DNA of 64,000 nucleotides from Oceanobacillus rekensis (GCF_002153375.1 NZ_MTBQ01000006.1:62001-126000); one strand, 5' to 3'. Counted from the first letter of the stretch, positions 25,763-34,114 are shown. The notes: a model not told the origin generated them from the letters alone. Numbers and translations are program-made.

Positions 25763-26461
25763 ATGAATTTATGTGTTCCAAATCATATGGCTATCATCAT
25801 GGATGGTAATGGAAGATGGGGCAAAAGAAGAGGGCTTACTAGAAGTCAGGGACATTATGCAGGCGCCCAGGCAATGGAAAAAATTATTGATGCGAGTATC
25901 GAGTTAGGGATAAAAATACTTACCCTTTATGCGTTTTCTTCTGAGAATTGGTCAAGACCTAAAGATGAAGTGAATTATCTAATGGATTTGCCAGTCAAAT
26001 TTTTTAAGAAAAAACTACCTGGGTTTATGAAAAGAAATATTAAAATTAATATAACTGGTAATATTGCAGAACTTCCTGAACATACCAAGAAGGTTTTGAT
26101 TGAGTCAGTTGATAAGACAAAAAATAATAGAGGAATTATTGTTAACTTTGCTTTTAATTATGGCGGAAGGGATGACATATTGCAGGCGGTTCAGAAAGTC
26201 ATCCATGAAGTGCAAAACAAACATATAGATTTATGTAACGTGGATGAACAGTTATTGGAACACTATTTATATACGAAACAACTGCCAGATCCGGAATTAA
26301 TCATACGTACCGGGGGAGAGAAAAGGATAAGTAATTTTCTATTGTGGCAATGTTCCAACTCGGAACTGTATTTTTCAGATATTTATTTTCCTGATTTTAA
26401 TGGGGAATTGCTTAAACAAGTAATTTATGATACTCAAAGGAAACATTCAATTGCTGAATGA
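25763..26461 (+). CDS. UppS-like cis-prenyltransferase (second, unlinked copy)
   Basis: The 232-residue member of the undecaprenyl diphosphate synthase family has diphosphate-binding MAIIMDGNGRWGKRRG (about 9-24), TLYAFSSENWSRPKDEV, RTGGEKRISNFLLWQ and SELYFSDIYFPDF. All core residues, including the Asp and Arg of DGNGRWG and RTGGE, are present. The canonical uppS is normally between frr and cdsA, so this copy is an extra one and is slightly short (usually about 250 aa). It may make a shorter or different polyprenyl chain (inference). AGGAG lies 9 nt before ATG 25763. It lies downstream of a DUF4173 gene and probably in its operon. Confidence 0.85.
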   Translation: MNLCVPNHMAIIMDGNGRWGKRRGLTRSQGHYAGAQAMEKIIDASIELGIKILTLYAFSSENWSRPKDEVNYLMDLPVKFFKKKLPGFMKRNIKINITGNIAELPEHTKKVLIESVDKTKNNRGIIVNFAFNYGGRDDILQAVQKVIHEVQNKHIDLCNVDEQLLEHYLYTKQLPDPELIIRTGGEKRISNFLLWQCSNSELYFSDIYFPDFNGELLKQVIYDTQRKHSIAE

Positions 26462-26542
26462 TACTTCGGATAGCTATGAGAAATGTACAGGAAGACCAAA
26501 GGAGCGAGGCGGAATGAAGTTTCACTTTATAGACAATTATTT

Positions 26543-27460
26543 CTAAATGCCTTTGTTCTTCCATCTACATACGATGGACAGTTGTCCCTTTTCTAACGTT
26601 GCTGTAATATTCCCACCCATTTTTAGCATAAGACTCTTCACGATGGATAACCCTAAACCAGTACTTTTACCTGATCGATTTTGATCTACCATATAAAATC
26701 GATCGAAAAAGAGCTCTACATCTTTTTCTGTTAAATTTAGAGCGTTATTTTTAACGGTTAATATGGCTGTGGATTCCTGTTGCTCTAGGGTGATGGATAT
26801 GTTCCCGCTTGAATGGGTTAGTGCGTTGGAAATCAGATTTTCGATTACTCTTGTTACAGCTGACCCATCTGATATGATGAATATATTATCTTCTGGTATG
26901 TTGATAATCGGTTCCATGTTTTTCTCGTTAAAACGATCATAAAAACTCATTAAGACATCTAATACTAGATTATTTATGTTTATTCGCTCAGATTTTAACT
27001 GATAATCTGTAGATTCAATAACGGACAACTCAAAGAAACCATTTAATAAAGTTTCCAGTCTTTTGGCTCGTTTATTAGCAATAGCTAAATATTGTTTGCT
27101 TTCATCTGCAGTAATAGTATCCGATTCGGCCAACTGAATATATCCTAAAATAGAGGTTAATGGCGTCCGTAAGTCATGGGACATATTAGCAACTGCTTGT
27201 TTTAGTTCATTTTCAAAACGCATTTTTTCTTTCTTTTCCTGAACATACAAATCAATCAATTGGTTGATTTCTTCCCCCAATTTTTCCATATCTTTATCAA
27301 AAAGTGCCATTTCGATTTTTTTGCTTGTTTTACAAGTGTTGTAGGAATACAGCTGCCCACTTATATTTTTAACTTCTCGTTTTAAAGAAAAGATGCGGAT
27401 GAGAAAGATTGAAGCTAATATTGATAAGATTATTAATATGATATAGATTATTTTCCTCAC
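26543..27460 (-). CDS. Sensor histidine kinase of the 26.5-30.9 kb module
   Basis: The 305-residue kinase has a single N-terminal membrane helix (3-22) and no extracytoplasmic domain of note. HisKA has phospho-acceptor His95 in MSHDLRTPLTS. HATPase boxes are ENLISNALTHS (N), FDRFYMVDQNRSGKSTGLGLSIV (F/G). The near absence of an extracellular sensor suggests that the co-encoded transporter supplies the signal, as in intramembrane-sensing or lantibiotic systems (inference). It is the last gene of the operon ATPase-permease-kinase; start GTG 27460 lies 15 nt after the permease stop. The matching response regulator is the gene at 29460, in a neighbouring transcription unit. Confidence 0.87.
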   Translation of the reverse strand: MRKIIYIILIILSILASIFLIRIFSLKREVKNISGQLYSYNTCKTSKKIEMALFDKDMEKLGEEINQLIDLYVQEKKEKMRFENELKQAVANMSHDLRTPLTSILGYIQLAESDTITADESKQYLAIANKRAKRLETLLNGFFELSVIESTDYQLKSERININNLVLDVLMSFYDRFNEKNMEPIINIPEDNIFIISDGSAVTRVIENLISNALTHSSGNISITLEQQESTAILTVKNNALNLTEKDVELFFDRFYMVDQNRSGKSTGLGLSIVKSLMLKMGGNITATLEKGQLSIVCRWKNKGI

Positions 27461-27475
27461 CCTACTTTCTGAAAT

Positions 27476-28243
27476 TTACTTAATTTCTTTTTTCTTAAAA
27501 ACAACAATTCCACACACGGAAACAATGATTAATGATAGGAATGCAATGAGAATAGACATGGTTATCTCACCGGTTGACATGGTAAGTTTGAATACTGTGC
27601 TAAATTGGTTGAAAATTGAATTCTCATATAGCAACTCAATAAATGTTGGCTTAGGAAGCTTTTCAATTGCAAACATCAAGATTGTAAACAAGATCGAAAG
27701 AATAATTGTTTTCCCGCTATCATCCGTAATTATTGCTAATAACATAATGATAGCAGTATAGCCTAGAAATTGAAGTGTAAATAAGCTATAAGCCCTTCCG
27801 ACATAACTCATATTAGTTAAATTCAATACATCACCGTGTCCTAATAAAATAACCATAACAAGAGCTGTTACTAATGGAATCAGTATCGTAACTATAATAG
27901 AGCCAAATGAAAAAACTAGATACTTTGCGATAAAAATATGCAATCTTTTATTTCCGCTCATTACTTGGTTCTTGATTACACCGCTTTGTGAGAACTCGAT
28001 AGAGATAAAAAATCCCGCAAGTGTACTGACGATTAAGTTGAAAAATAGGGGGACTGTAAATGTTGATAACGCATTAAGTTCACTTAATCCTGCAGTGTCA
28101 AATACAGTTCCATGCATTTGCCACCAACCAATTATAACGAGGTAATGTAACAATGCACTTAATCCAGTTGAAGCTCCGATTATTACCCAAAATGATTTAT
28201 TTCGTTTTAATTTAAATAATTCTGCCTTGATAAGATTATTCAT
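27476..28243 (-). CDS. ABC-2-type permease, peptide-resistance type
   Basis: The 255-residue permease has six membrane segments and the usual opening LIKAELFKLKRNKSFWVIIGAS of ABC-2 export permeases. SQSGVIKNQVMSGNKRLHIFIAKYL follows the second helix. This is the layout of lantibiotic-immunity and bacitracin-export (BcrB-like) permeases (family knowledge). The start overlaps the ATPase end by 8 nt. The transported compound is not known; antimicrobial peptides are the family norm. Confidence 0.83.
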   Translation of the reverse strand: MNNLIKAELFKLKRNKSFWVIIGASTGLSALLHYLVIIGWWQMHGTVFDTAGLSELNALSTFTVPLFFNLIVSTLAGFFISIEFSQSGVIKNQVMSGNKRLHIFIAKYLVFSFGSIIVTILIPLVTALVMVILLGHGDVLNLTNMSYVGRAYSLFTLQFLGYTAIIMLLAIITDDSGKTIILSILFTILMFAIEKLPKPTFIELLYENSIFNQFSTVFKLTMSTGEITMSILIAFLSLIIVSVCGIVVFKKKEIK

Positions 28244-29159
28244 GGTCTACACTTCCCACAAGCTTTGAAAAATAGTTTTCCAGGCTGTCACCATTTTCTG
28301 AGAGATGTTCAATAACAAGACCATGATTTGTTAAGGCCATCGATACTTTCCGAACATTGTCTAAATAACGATAGAGTTTAATTGTCCCATCAGACAGGAC
28401 CTCAAAATCAGTAGTGGAAAGATTATCTTCCAGCACTGTTGCCCCTAAATTTGGATTATCGACTTTAATACGTAAATGTTGTCTGCATTTTTGATCCAGC
28501 TCGTTTGCTGTCAGTTCTTCCAGTAGCTTCCCTTTATGGATGATCCCAAAAGTGGTTGCAAGCTGGTGCAGTTCACTCAATATATGACTGGATATTAATA
28601 TAGTTAATTCCTTTTCACGATTTAGCCTTTTCAGCAGCTCGCGGAGTTCGATGATGCCCATTGGATCTAATCCATTTGTTGGTTCATCAAGAATTAAGAA
28701 TTCCGGATTACTTAGTAAGCAAAGAGCAAGTCCAAGTCTTTGTTTCATTCCGAGCGAAAAGTTTTTCACCTTTTTATTTCCTGTATGTGATAATCCAATC
28801 AATTCCAATGTGTTTTTAATGCAGTCTTTTCCTGGAATGCCTTTTTGCAGGCGATGCGCTTCCAGATTTTCAGATGCTGTCATATTTGGAAAAAGTGCGG
28901 GATCTTCTACGATGGCACCAATTCTTTTATGTGCCTCCGTTAGTTCGCTAGTTCCAGTCTTGCCGAATAGTTCAATTGATCCGTCCGATGGAAAGGCAAG
29001 ACCTGTAACCATGCGTAGCATCGTTGATTTACCAGCTCCATTTTGACCGATAACCCCATAAATTTCTCCCTTTTTAAGTGTAATATTGACATCATGAAGG
29101 GCAAAATCATGATTATATTTTTTAGTAAGATGATTTGTTTTAAGAATAAATTCACTCAT
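28236..29159 (-). CDS. ABC transporter ATPase, BcrA/lantibiotic-immunity type
   Basis: The 307-residue ATPase has Walker A GQNGAGKST (about 38-46), signature FSLGMKQRLGLA, Walker B FLILDEPTNGLDP and H-loop ISSHILSE. The FSLGMKQRL signature and a C-terminal extension of about 90 residues place it with BcrA-like exporters of peptide antibiotics. It is the first gene of the ATPase-permease-kinase operon; GGGAGG lies before ATG 29159. The operon promoter appears to lie at 29409-29464 with three response-regulator half-sites. A dispersed repeat (29186-29386) has landed in the leader between that promoter and this gene. Confidence 0.87.
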   Translation of the reverse strand: MSEFILKTNHLTKKYNHDFALHDVNITLKKGEIYGVIGQNGAGKSTMLRMVTGLAFPSDGSIELFGKTGTSELTEAHKRIGAIVEDPALFPNMTASENLEAHRLQKGIPGKDCIKNTLELIGLSHTGNKKVKNFSLGMKQRLGLALCLLSNPEFLILDEPTNGLDPMGIIELRELLKRLNREKELTILISSHILSELHQLATTFGIIHKGKLLEELTANELDQKCRQHLRIKVDNPNLGATVLEDNLSTTDFEVLSDGTIKLYRYLDNVRKVSMALTNHGLVIEHLSENGDSLENYFSKLVGSVDHE

Positions 29160-29185
29160 ATATATAGCCTCCCTTATTAATGCGT

Positions 29186-29386
29186 GTTCAAAAAGGAGGA
29201 TGAAAATGACCGAGGTCGGCTAATGTCGCAACGTCCTGTTGCAACGCCGACACTAGCACGTCCTGTGCGTCGCAGTTCGAGGCGGCGTAGCTCCCGGCAA
29301 CGGAACGTATGCAGTTAATACGTGAGTAGCGGAAATGCAAGCCAACGAAGAAATGCGAAGTGTCATTTTCACCGGACCTTTTGAAC
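29186..29386 (-). repeat. Dispersed repeat family C, copy 3, in the ABC operon leader
   Basis: A 201-bp element with 25-nt inverted ends: GTTCAAAAAGGAGG then TGAAAATGAC, and GTCATTTTCACC then GGACCTTTTGAAC. The core has CAACGTCCTGTTGCAACG and CACGTCCTGTGCGTCGCAG. It is transcribed as part of the leader of the ABC/kinase operon if the promoter at 29409 is used. Confidence 0.75.
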
Positions 29387-29408
29387 AACCTCTATTAGTA
29401 CTTAACTT

Positions 29409-29464
29409 AGTATGGGATAAGAAACATAAGAAAGGCTTAAGCTAATTCTTAAGAAAACCTTAAG
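29409..29464 (-). promoter_or_regulatory. Response-regulator site: three CTTAAG repeats plus -10
   Basis: CTTAAG occurs at 29436, 29448 and 29459, spaced 12 and 11 bp. CATACT (29414-29409) on the minus strand sits 22 bp from the nearest repeat. The same three-repeat and -10 geometry, with identical spacings, is found at 30822-30877. OmpR-type regulators bind 11-bp-spaced direct repeats as a substitute for the -35 (family knowledge). The outermost repeat overlaps the stop codon of the response-regulator gene. Confidence 0.7.
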
Positions 29465-30140
29465 ATTTCATGCGATAACCCATACCCCAGACGGTTTCGA
29501 TATATTCTTCCGCTGGATTAGCTTTAGAGAGTTTTGTTCTTAAATTACTCATATGTACATTAACCGTATTATCATCACCATGGAATGGTTCATGCCAGAC
29601 ATTTTCAAATAGATTGGATTTAGAAAAGACTTTCTTTGGAGACGACAAAAGAAGAATCAAAATGGCGTATTCACGTGAGGTTAATGCGAGTTTTTGGTTA
29701 TTTACTTGGACTGTTTTCGCTTCCAAATCAACTAGAATATCTTTAAAGGCTAACTCCTGTTTGCTAGGCGCAATGCTCATGCGTTTATATCTTCTTAAAT
29801 GTGAATCGATTCGTGCGGATACCTCTTCAATATCAAATGGCTTTGTAATATAATCATCTGCACCTGCACGCAAGCTATCAATTTTCGTATGCTGGTCTCC
29901 TTTAGCGGAAATAACGATAACTGGTACATTACTTTTTGCGGCAATTGCAGAGAGGATCTCTTCCCCTGTCATTCCTGGGAGCATTAAATCAAGTAATACT
30001 AAATCCCAGTCCTGCTTTTCCAAATAGAGTATTGCTTCTGTACCAGAATACGCAGGCTGGGCTGAATAATTACGTTTTCTTATGATGTTGCATAGCAAAT
30101 GATTAATATCATTATCATCTTCCACTACTAAAATATTCAC
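29460..30140 (-). CDS. OmpR/PhoB-family response regulator
   Basis: About 226 residues. The receiver domain has acidic pocket VVEDDND, phospho-acceptor Asp51 in LVLLDLMLPG, the Thr/Ser switch in VISAKG and Lys in DYITKPF. The C-terminal winged helix includes LTSREYAILILLLSSP, VNVHMSNLRTKL and WGMGYRM. GTG 30140 has AAGGTGG 8 nt before it; the GTG at 30152 overlaps that ribosome binding site and is less likely. It follows a C92-type hydrolase gene by about 56 nt. Matched direct-repeat promoters before that pair and before the ABC/kinase operon indicate autoregulation and control of the transporter (inference). Confidence 0.9.
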   Translation of the reverse strand: MNILVVEDDNDINHLLCNIIRKRNYSAQPAYSGTEAILYLEKQDWDLVLLDLMLPGMTGEEILSAIAAKSNVPVIVISAKGDQHTKIDSLRAGADDYITKPFDIEEVSARIDSHLRRYKRMSIAPSKQELAFKDILVDLEAKTVQVNNQKLALTSREYAILILLLSSPKKVFSKSNLFENVWHEPFHGDDNTVNVHMSNLRTKLSKANPAEEYIETVWGMGYRMKS

Positions 30141-30195
30141 TTTATTATCCACCTTTTATTGCGATATATGTTAATACAGAGTATAAGACCATGAA

Positions 30196-30780
30196 TTATA
30201 TTTCAACTGAGAGCAGATTTAACTTAGGCTGTGTCATTTCTTCACGATTTCCATCTGTATAAAAATGGGCTAGTTTGCCCTGATATACTAACTGAAAATC
30301 CTCAGCCTCCTGTAAGTCATGAGGCATTACTAATGATAATGGCTTTGGAAACTCGATAATATCACATTCTTTAAGAACAGTTGCAACAAATTGCGAACAA
30401 AAGTATGCATTTTTTCGTTTTACTGGTTTATTTAGTATAACCCCGAATAAACCTAAAAAATTGTAACGAAACTGATCTTTTTGTTTTTCTATTCTTTTAA
30501 TATAGTCATTTGCCTTTTGCAGTTGGTGATCGCTGACTGTACAACAATAAATTGCCGCTCTGGACTGTTTAAATAATCCTGTTTTAAAGTTTTCCCTTAC
30601 AAATCCCCCGATAAAAGGATTGTTTGGTTTTTTTCTGCCGAAGCTATATACCTCTGACAAATCGGCATCACAAGAAATGGATGCATGATTGTATGGTTTT
30701 CTTGTATAGAACTTTATCATCTTTGTAAATAGTGTCCCCGTATCTGTTAATACGATATATACCTTTTTCTCTTCCATCAT
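30196..30780 (-). CDS. YiiX/YebB-type permuted papain-like hydrolase (C92/NlpC-P60 superfamily)
   Basis: The 194-residue soluble protein has the circularly permuted papain-like arrangement. The His is in KPYNHASISCD (about 31) and the catalytic Cys is in NAYFCSQFVATVLKE (about 125). No signal peptide is present, so it is predicted to act inside the cell, unlike secreted NlpC/P60 wall hydrolases. The family includes amidases and acyltransferases of unknown substrate. GGGGAGA precedes two adjacent ATG codons (30780/30777). It is the first gene of an operon with the response regulator and is itself preceded by the three-CTTAAG promoter. That makes it a probable part of the peptide-defence module (inference). 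Confidence 0.75.
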   Translation of the reverse strand: MMEEKKVYIVLTDTGTLFTKMIKFYTRKPYNHASISCDADLSEVYSFGRKKPNNPFIGGFVRENFKTGLFKQSRAAIYCCTVSDHQLQKANDYIKRIEKQKDQFRYNFLGLFGVILNKPVKRKNAYFCSQFVATVLKECDIIEFPKPLSLVMPHDLQEAEDFQLVYQGKLAHFYTDGNREEMTQPKLNLLSVEI

Positions 30781-30821
30781 AAATCTCCCCTAAATTTAAT
30801 CATGAAAATGTTTCTATTTCT

Positions 30822-30877
30822 AATATAAGTTCTAAAAGATAAGAAAAGCTTAAAGAAATCCTTAAGAAAGTCTTAAG
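30822..30877 (-). promoter_or_regulatory. Response-regulator site before the hydrolase/regulator operon
   Basis: CTTAA(A)G, CTTAAG and CTTAAG at 30849, 30861 and 30872 are spaced 12 and 11 bp. The -10, TATATT (30827-30822), lies 22 bp away on the minus strand. Sequence between them (CTTTTCTTATCTTTT) also resembles the other site (CCTTTCTTATGTTTC). Confidence 0.7.
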
Positions 30878-31004
30878 TTTTCATCTAATCGTTGTTAATC
30901 TCCCTTTATATTAATAGATGTGCACATATATAATAAGCAACCTGAGGAATATTTAACTATAGGTCTGAAGGCGTATTACTAGTGTCACTAAACATATTAG
31001 TGCT

Positions 31005-31292
31005 CACTCCCTGAATTTTGTCGAATTTTTAGAGTGGTGCGACTATACAAGTGGCGGCTAGTTCCGGCTCCCAGGAGCTCATAGACTTCCTGACACCTCC
31101 GTCCGATAAGTCAACATCCATTCGCTTTACAGCTCATGGTGTTTCCTTTATCTCCTGCGAAGGAATGTTCAACAAGAACGCCACATCACGTGGCTTTGTT
31201 GAACCACCCCACGTCCTGTGGGGCGCAGTCTAATCGCTCCTAACCGGTCGCCTCCACTTTTGGGTATATTCACTCCACGAATTTTGTCAAAT
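31005..31292 (+). repeat. Dispersed repeat family D flanked by a 22-bp direct repeat
   Basis: CACTCCCTGAATTTTGTC (31005) and CACTCCACGAATTTTGTC (31271) are direct repeats, about 19 of 22 identical. They flank a 245-bp GC-richer block with AAGTGGCGGCTAGTTCCGGC at one side and CCGGTCGCCTCCACTT at the other. A short version of the block (GTGGAGGCGACCGTTTAGGA) is at 51418-51500. No ORF with a ribosome binding site is present. The stretch 30880-31004 shows no further feature. Confidence 0.6.
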
Positions 31293-31300
31293 GTTGATGA

Positions 31301-31339
31301 TAAAAGAAGCCCATCAGTGTATATGACTGATGGGCTTCT
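31301..31339 (-). terminator. MMPL gene terminator
   Basis: AGAAGCCCATCAGT pairs perfectly with ACTGATGGGCTTCT; TTTTA follows on the minus strand. Confidence 0.8.
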
Positions 31340-31342
31340 CGA

Positions 31343-33457
31343 TTATGATTCTTTTTCTGCCTTTTTATTTTTATCTTTTTCAAATAGGACCAGTAATCCT
31401 GGTAACAAAACTCCCCTGACAAGGAAGGTATCTATTAGAATACCTATTGCCACGATAAAGCCAAAAACAAATAGCAATTGAATTGGCTGTGTCATCAGTA
31501 CGGCAAATGTTGATGCAAGGATGATACCGGCGGAGGAAATGACACCACCTGTATTTGCTACTGCAATTTCCACTGCTTCTTTTACAGGATGTTTTTTGCG
31601 TTCCTCCATAAACCGTGAAACAAGGATAATGTTATAGTCAATCCCAAGTGCCACAAGGAATATGAAGGCATATACAGGTACCCTATTGCTAATCGTATCA
31701 ATTCCAAAGAACAATTCAGTTAGGAACATGCCCAATCCAAGCGCAGCAGCGAAGGAAACGAGTATTGTTCCCATCATATATACTGGCATTTTAAATGATC
31801 TAGTCAGAATCATCAGCATGATAAAGATCAGGATGGTTTCAAGAATTACAATCAAAATCGTATCCCGGTTATTGTATGAACGATCATCGATGGAAGTAGC
31901 TGTTTCACCGGCAAAATAGAGTTCACCATTCAAGTTAATATCGGCAAGAATGCTGTCAGCTTCATTTTGAATTTTTTCTAATGCATCCATTGTTACGGCA
32001 TCATAAGGATTTGTTTCAAAAGCCATGCTTAAAGAAATTGTTTTCTCATCTTCCGTAATATTCTCGAGTCGAACACTTTCCACCGATTCCTCTGAATTGA
32101 ACCTCTCAATCAGTACTTCTTGTTCATCAGTACTGACAGTATCTGCTGATTCAAATAATACCGTTGTCGGTGCAAGATCCCCGGCTGTAAAATTCTCTTC
32201 CAATAATTCATAACCTTCCCTGGACGGCATATCCTCTGGGAAAGATTTAAGAATATTAAACTCATAATCCATATTGAATATATTTGCTGCTGATAGGAAA
32301 ATGAAAGCAAGGATGATTGAAACGGACAGGGCAGGTTTCTTCGTAACGAATCGACCAACTTTACTCCATATGGAATTCCTTTTTACTTGCGTATCACCGA
32401 CCTTAGGTATAACAGGCCAGAAGGAATTTCTACCAAATAAAGTGAATAACGCTGGTACAAGGGTAACGGAACATAACATGATTACAAGCAATGCAGTTCC
32501 GAAAATAGGGGCAAAGTTTTTATAATCTCCTAGTGAAGCAAATATAAGTACGAGCATGGCAACCAATACTGTTCCACCTGAATAAAAGACTGGCAATCCT
32601 GTTCCTCTCATTGCCATTTTCATTGCCTCATATTTATTATTGTGGGTCTTCAGTTCTTCTTTGAAGCGGGAAAAGACGAATAAAGAGTAATCAATGACAG
32701 CTGCGAATAATAATATAGTCATAATTGAAACTGACTGGGTACTCATTTCCAATCCAGCTTTTCCCCATATACCAAGAATCTGCATAACAATCTGGTAAAC
32801 AAAACCAGCAGCAAGCAATGGAATAAGAGCCAGTAGCGGTGATCGGTAAATAACGACAAGGAGTACGAGAATGATGCCAACAGTCGCCATAATCAGTACT
32901 AGATCTGCTCTGGAGAATAAATCTGTTGTATCTACTGCAATTCCAGCTGGACCGGTAACAAGCAATTCAAGATCAGACAGTTCGTTTGTCAGTTCTGCAA
33001 TCTTCTTTAGAGATTCTTTAATAGCTGCTGTGTCCAACGAAACAGATAGATTGGCAGGGATAATAGCTGTTGTGCTATCTTCCGAGAAAAAGGATTCTGC
33101 AGCCTGTGGAGGCAGCATTGCAAGTGGAACGATTTCTTCTAATCCGGAAATACCGGCTTCTTCGATTTCTGTGGTAATTTCTGATAGCTCAGTAAGGTCG
33201 ATTTCTTCCCCATCATTTTGGAAAACAAGTATAGCGGGCAATAAATCACTAGTCTCGAAATAAGATGCGATCTTTTCACTTGCGATGACAGATTGGGCAT
33301 CTTCTGGCAATGTTTCTACACTCGAAACCTGATAATCATGGACGCTTGGCGCAAAGACTGTCAATAATATCAGTACCAAAGCCCAGATTCCTGCTGTAAT
33401 CCACATTCCTTTCTTTGTTGAAACACGATCTGTGATATTCTGTAGAAGTTTTTTCAT
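31343..33457 (-). CDS. MMPL/RND-family transporter (YdfJ-like)
   Basis: The 704-residue transporter has 12 membrane helices in two 6-helix halves, each preceded by an extracytoplasmic loop of about 150 residues. Family motifs are AAVIDYSLFVFSRFKEEL and VALGIDYNIILVSRFMEERKKHP; the buried Asp of each (DYS, DYN) carries protons. ATG 33457 follows GGGAGAG; the frame stays open further upstream but through the operator region. It is transcribed from a TetR-controlled promoter (33493-33541), directly after the tetR gene. Substrates of MMPL pumps include lipids and lipophilic drugs; none can be assigned here. Confidence 0.87.
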   Translation of the reverse strand: MKKLLQNITDRVSTKKGMWITAGIWALVLILLTVFAPSVHDYQVSSVETLPEDAQSVIASEKIASYFETSDLLPAILVFQNDGEEIDLTELSEITTEIEEAGISGLEEIVPLAMLPPQAAESFFSEDSTTAIIPANLSVSLDTAAIKESLKKIAELTNELSDLELLVTGPAGIAVDTTDLFSRADLVLIMATVGIILVLLVVIYRSPLLALIPLLAAGFVYQIVMQILGIWGKAGLEMSTQSVSIMTILLFAAVIDYSLFVFSRFKEELKTHNNKYEAMKMAMRGTGLPVFYSGGTVLVAMLVLIFASLGDYKNFAPIFGTALLVIMLCSVTLVPALFTLFGRNSFWPVIPKVGDTQVKRNSIWSKVGRFVTKKPALSVSIILAFIFLSAANIFNMDYEFNILKSFPEDMPSREGYELLEENFTAGDLAPTTVLFESADTVSTDEQEVLIERFNSEESVESVRLENITEDEKTISLSMAFETNPYDAVTMDALEKIQNEADSILADINLNGELYFAGETATSIDDRSYNNRDTILIVILETILIFIMLMILTRSFKMPVYMMGTILVSFAAALGLGMFLTELFFGIDTISNRVPVYAFIFLVALGIDYNIILVSRFMEERKKHPVKEAVEIAVANTGGVISSAGIILASTFAVLMTQPIQLLFVFGFIVAIGILIDTFLVRGVLLPGLLVLFEKDKNKKAEKES

Positions 33458-33492
33458 ATAATCTCTCCCTCTATAGCAAATGGAATTAAAAA

Positions 33493-33541
33493 TAACACTA
33501 GTGTTACTTATTAGTATCCCTAAAAGTAACACTAGTGTCAA
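33493..33541 (-). promoter_or_regulatory. MMPL promoter with two TetR operators
   Basis: TTGACA (33541-33536), 17 nt, GATACT (33518-33513) on the minus strand. Two copies of the palindrome ACACTAGTGT lie at 33529-33538, overlapping the -35, and at 33495-33504, just after the -10. This is a textbook TetR-repressed promoter. tetR ends one base upstream, so the promoter serves the pump independently of tetR transcription. Confidence 0.78.
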
Positions 33542-34114
33542 TTAATCTTTTGTAAACATTCCGTGTCTGATTATTTCCTTTATCGAGGCTATCCATTCAA
33601 CTTGTGGTACACCAAAATGATTTGGTATATCGACAGTCTGAAAGATGAGTCCCAAAATGAGAGGGTCTGGTAGATCTGCCTTTAGCTGATGATTTACTTT
33701 GCCTAATGAAACAAATTTTTGCAGCATTTCATACATATCTTTATGCTGACTTTTCAGCTTTAAGTTATTTTCTTTTACTTTTTCATTGGTAGCAGGGATT
33801 TCAAATGCCATGCTCCGAATTTGATGGATTTCGCTATCCGCAAATATAATATTAATCAAAAAGTCAAATTGCTGTTCAAAATTCTGATAGTTATCAATTT
33901 CTTTAAGTTTTTCAAGAAAGGAGTCCATTTCAAAAACCATATAATTCGTAATCAGTTCATCTTTATTATCGTAATACTTATAAAGCGTTGCCCTGGAAAC
34001 CTGAAGTTCTTTTGCGAGTAAGCTGAAGGTGAATCCTTGATAGCCATTTTTCACTAAAATTTTCTTCGTGGCTGCATATAAATCCTGTTCCGTAAATTTC
34101 TTGTCTCTGCCCAA
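33542..34114 (-). CDS. TetR-family repressor of the MMPL gene
   Basis: About 190 residues. The N-terminal HTH is FTEQDLYAATKKILVKNGYQGFTFSLLAKELQVSRATLYKYYDNKDELI, followed by an all-helical ligand domain with no known close relative in memory. TTG 34114 is preferred because AGGTG lies 6 nt before it; GTG 34123 is in frame but is itself part of that ribosome binding site. The two ACACTAGTGT palindromes directly downstream, at the MMPL promoter, are the likely operators. I see no copy upstream of tetR itself, so it is probably not autoregulated from there. Confidence 0.85.
   Translation of the reverse strand: MGRDKKFTEQDLYAATKKILVKNGYQGFTFSLLAKELQVSRATLYKYYDNKDELITNYMVFEMDSFLEKLKEIDNYQNFEQQFDFLINIIFADSEIHQIRSMAFEIPATNEKVKENNLKLKSQHKDMYEMLQKFVSLGKVNHQLKADLPDPLILGLIFQTVDIPNHFGVPQVEWIASIKEIIRHGMFTKD

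Noticed and set aside
31027-31270. Family D block as a protein gene (60-codon frame 31051-31233)
   Set aside because: No ribosome binding site, and the shortened copy at 51418 does not keep the frame.
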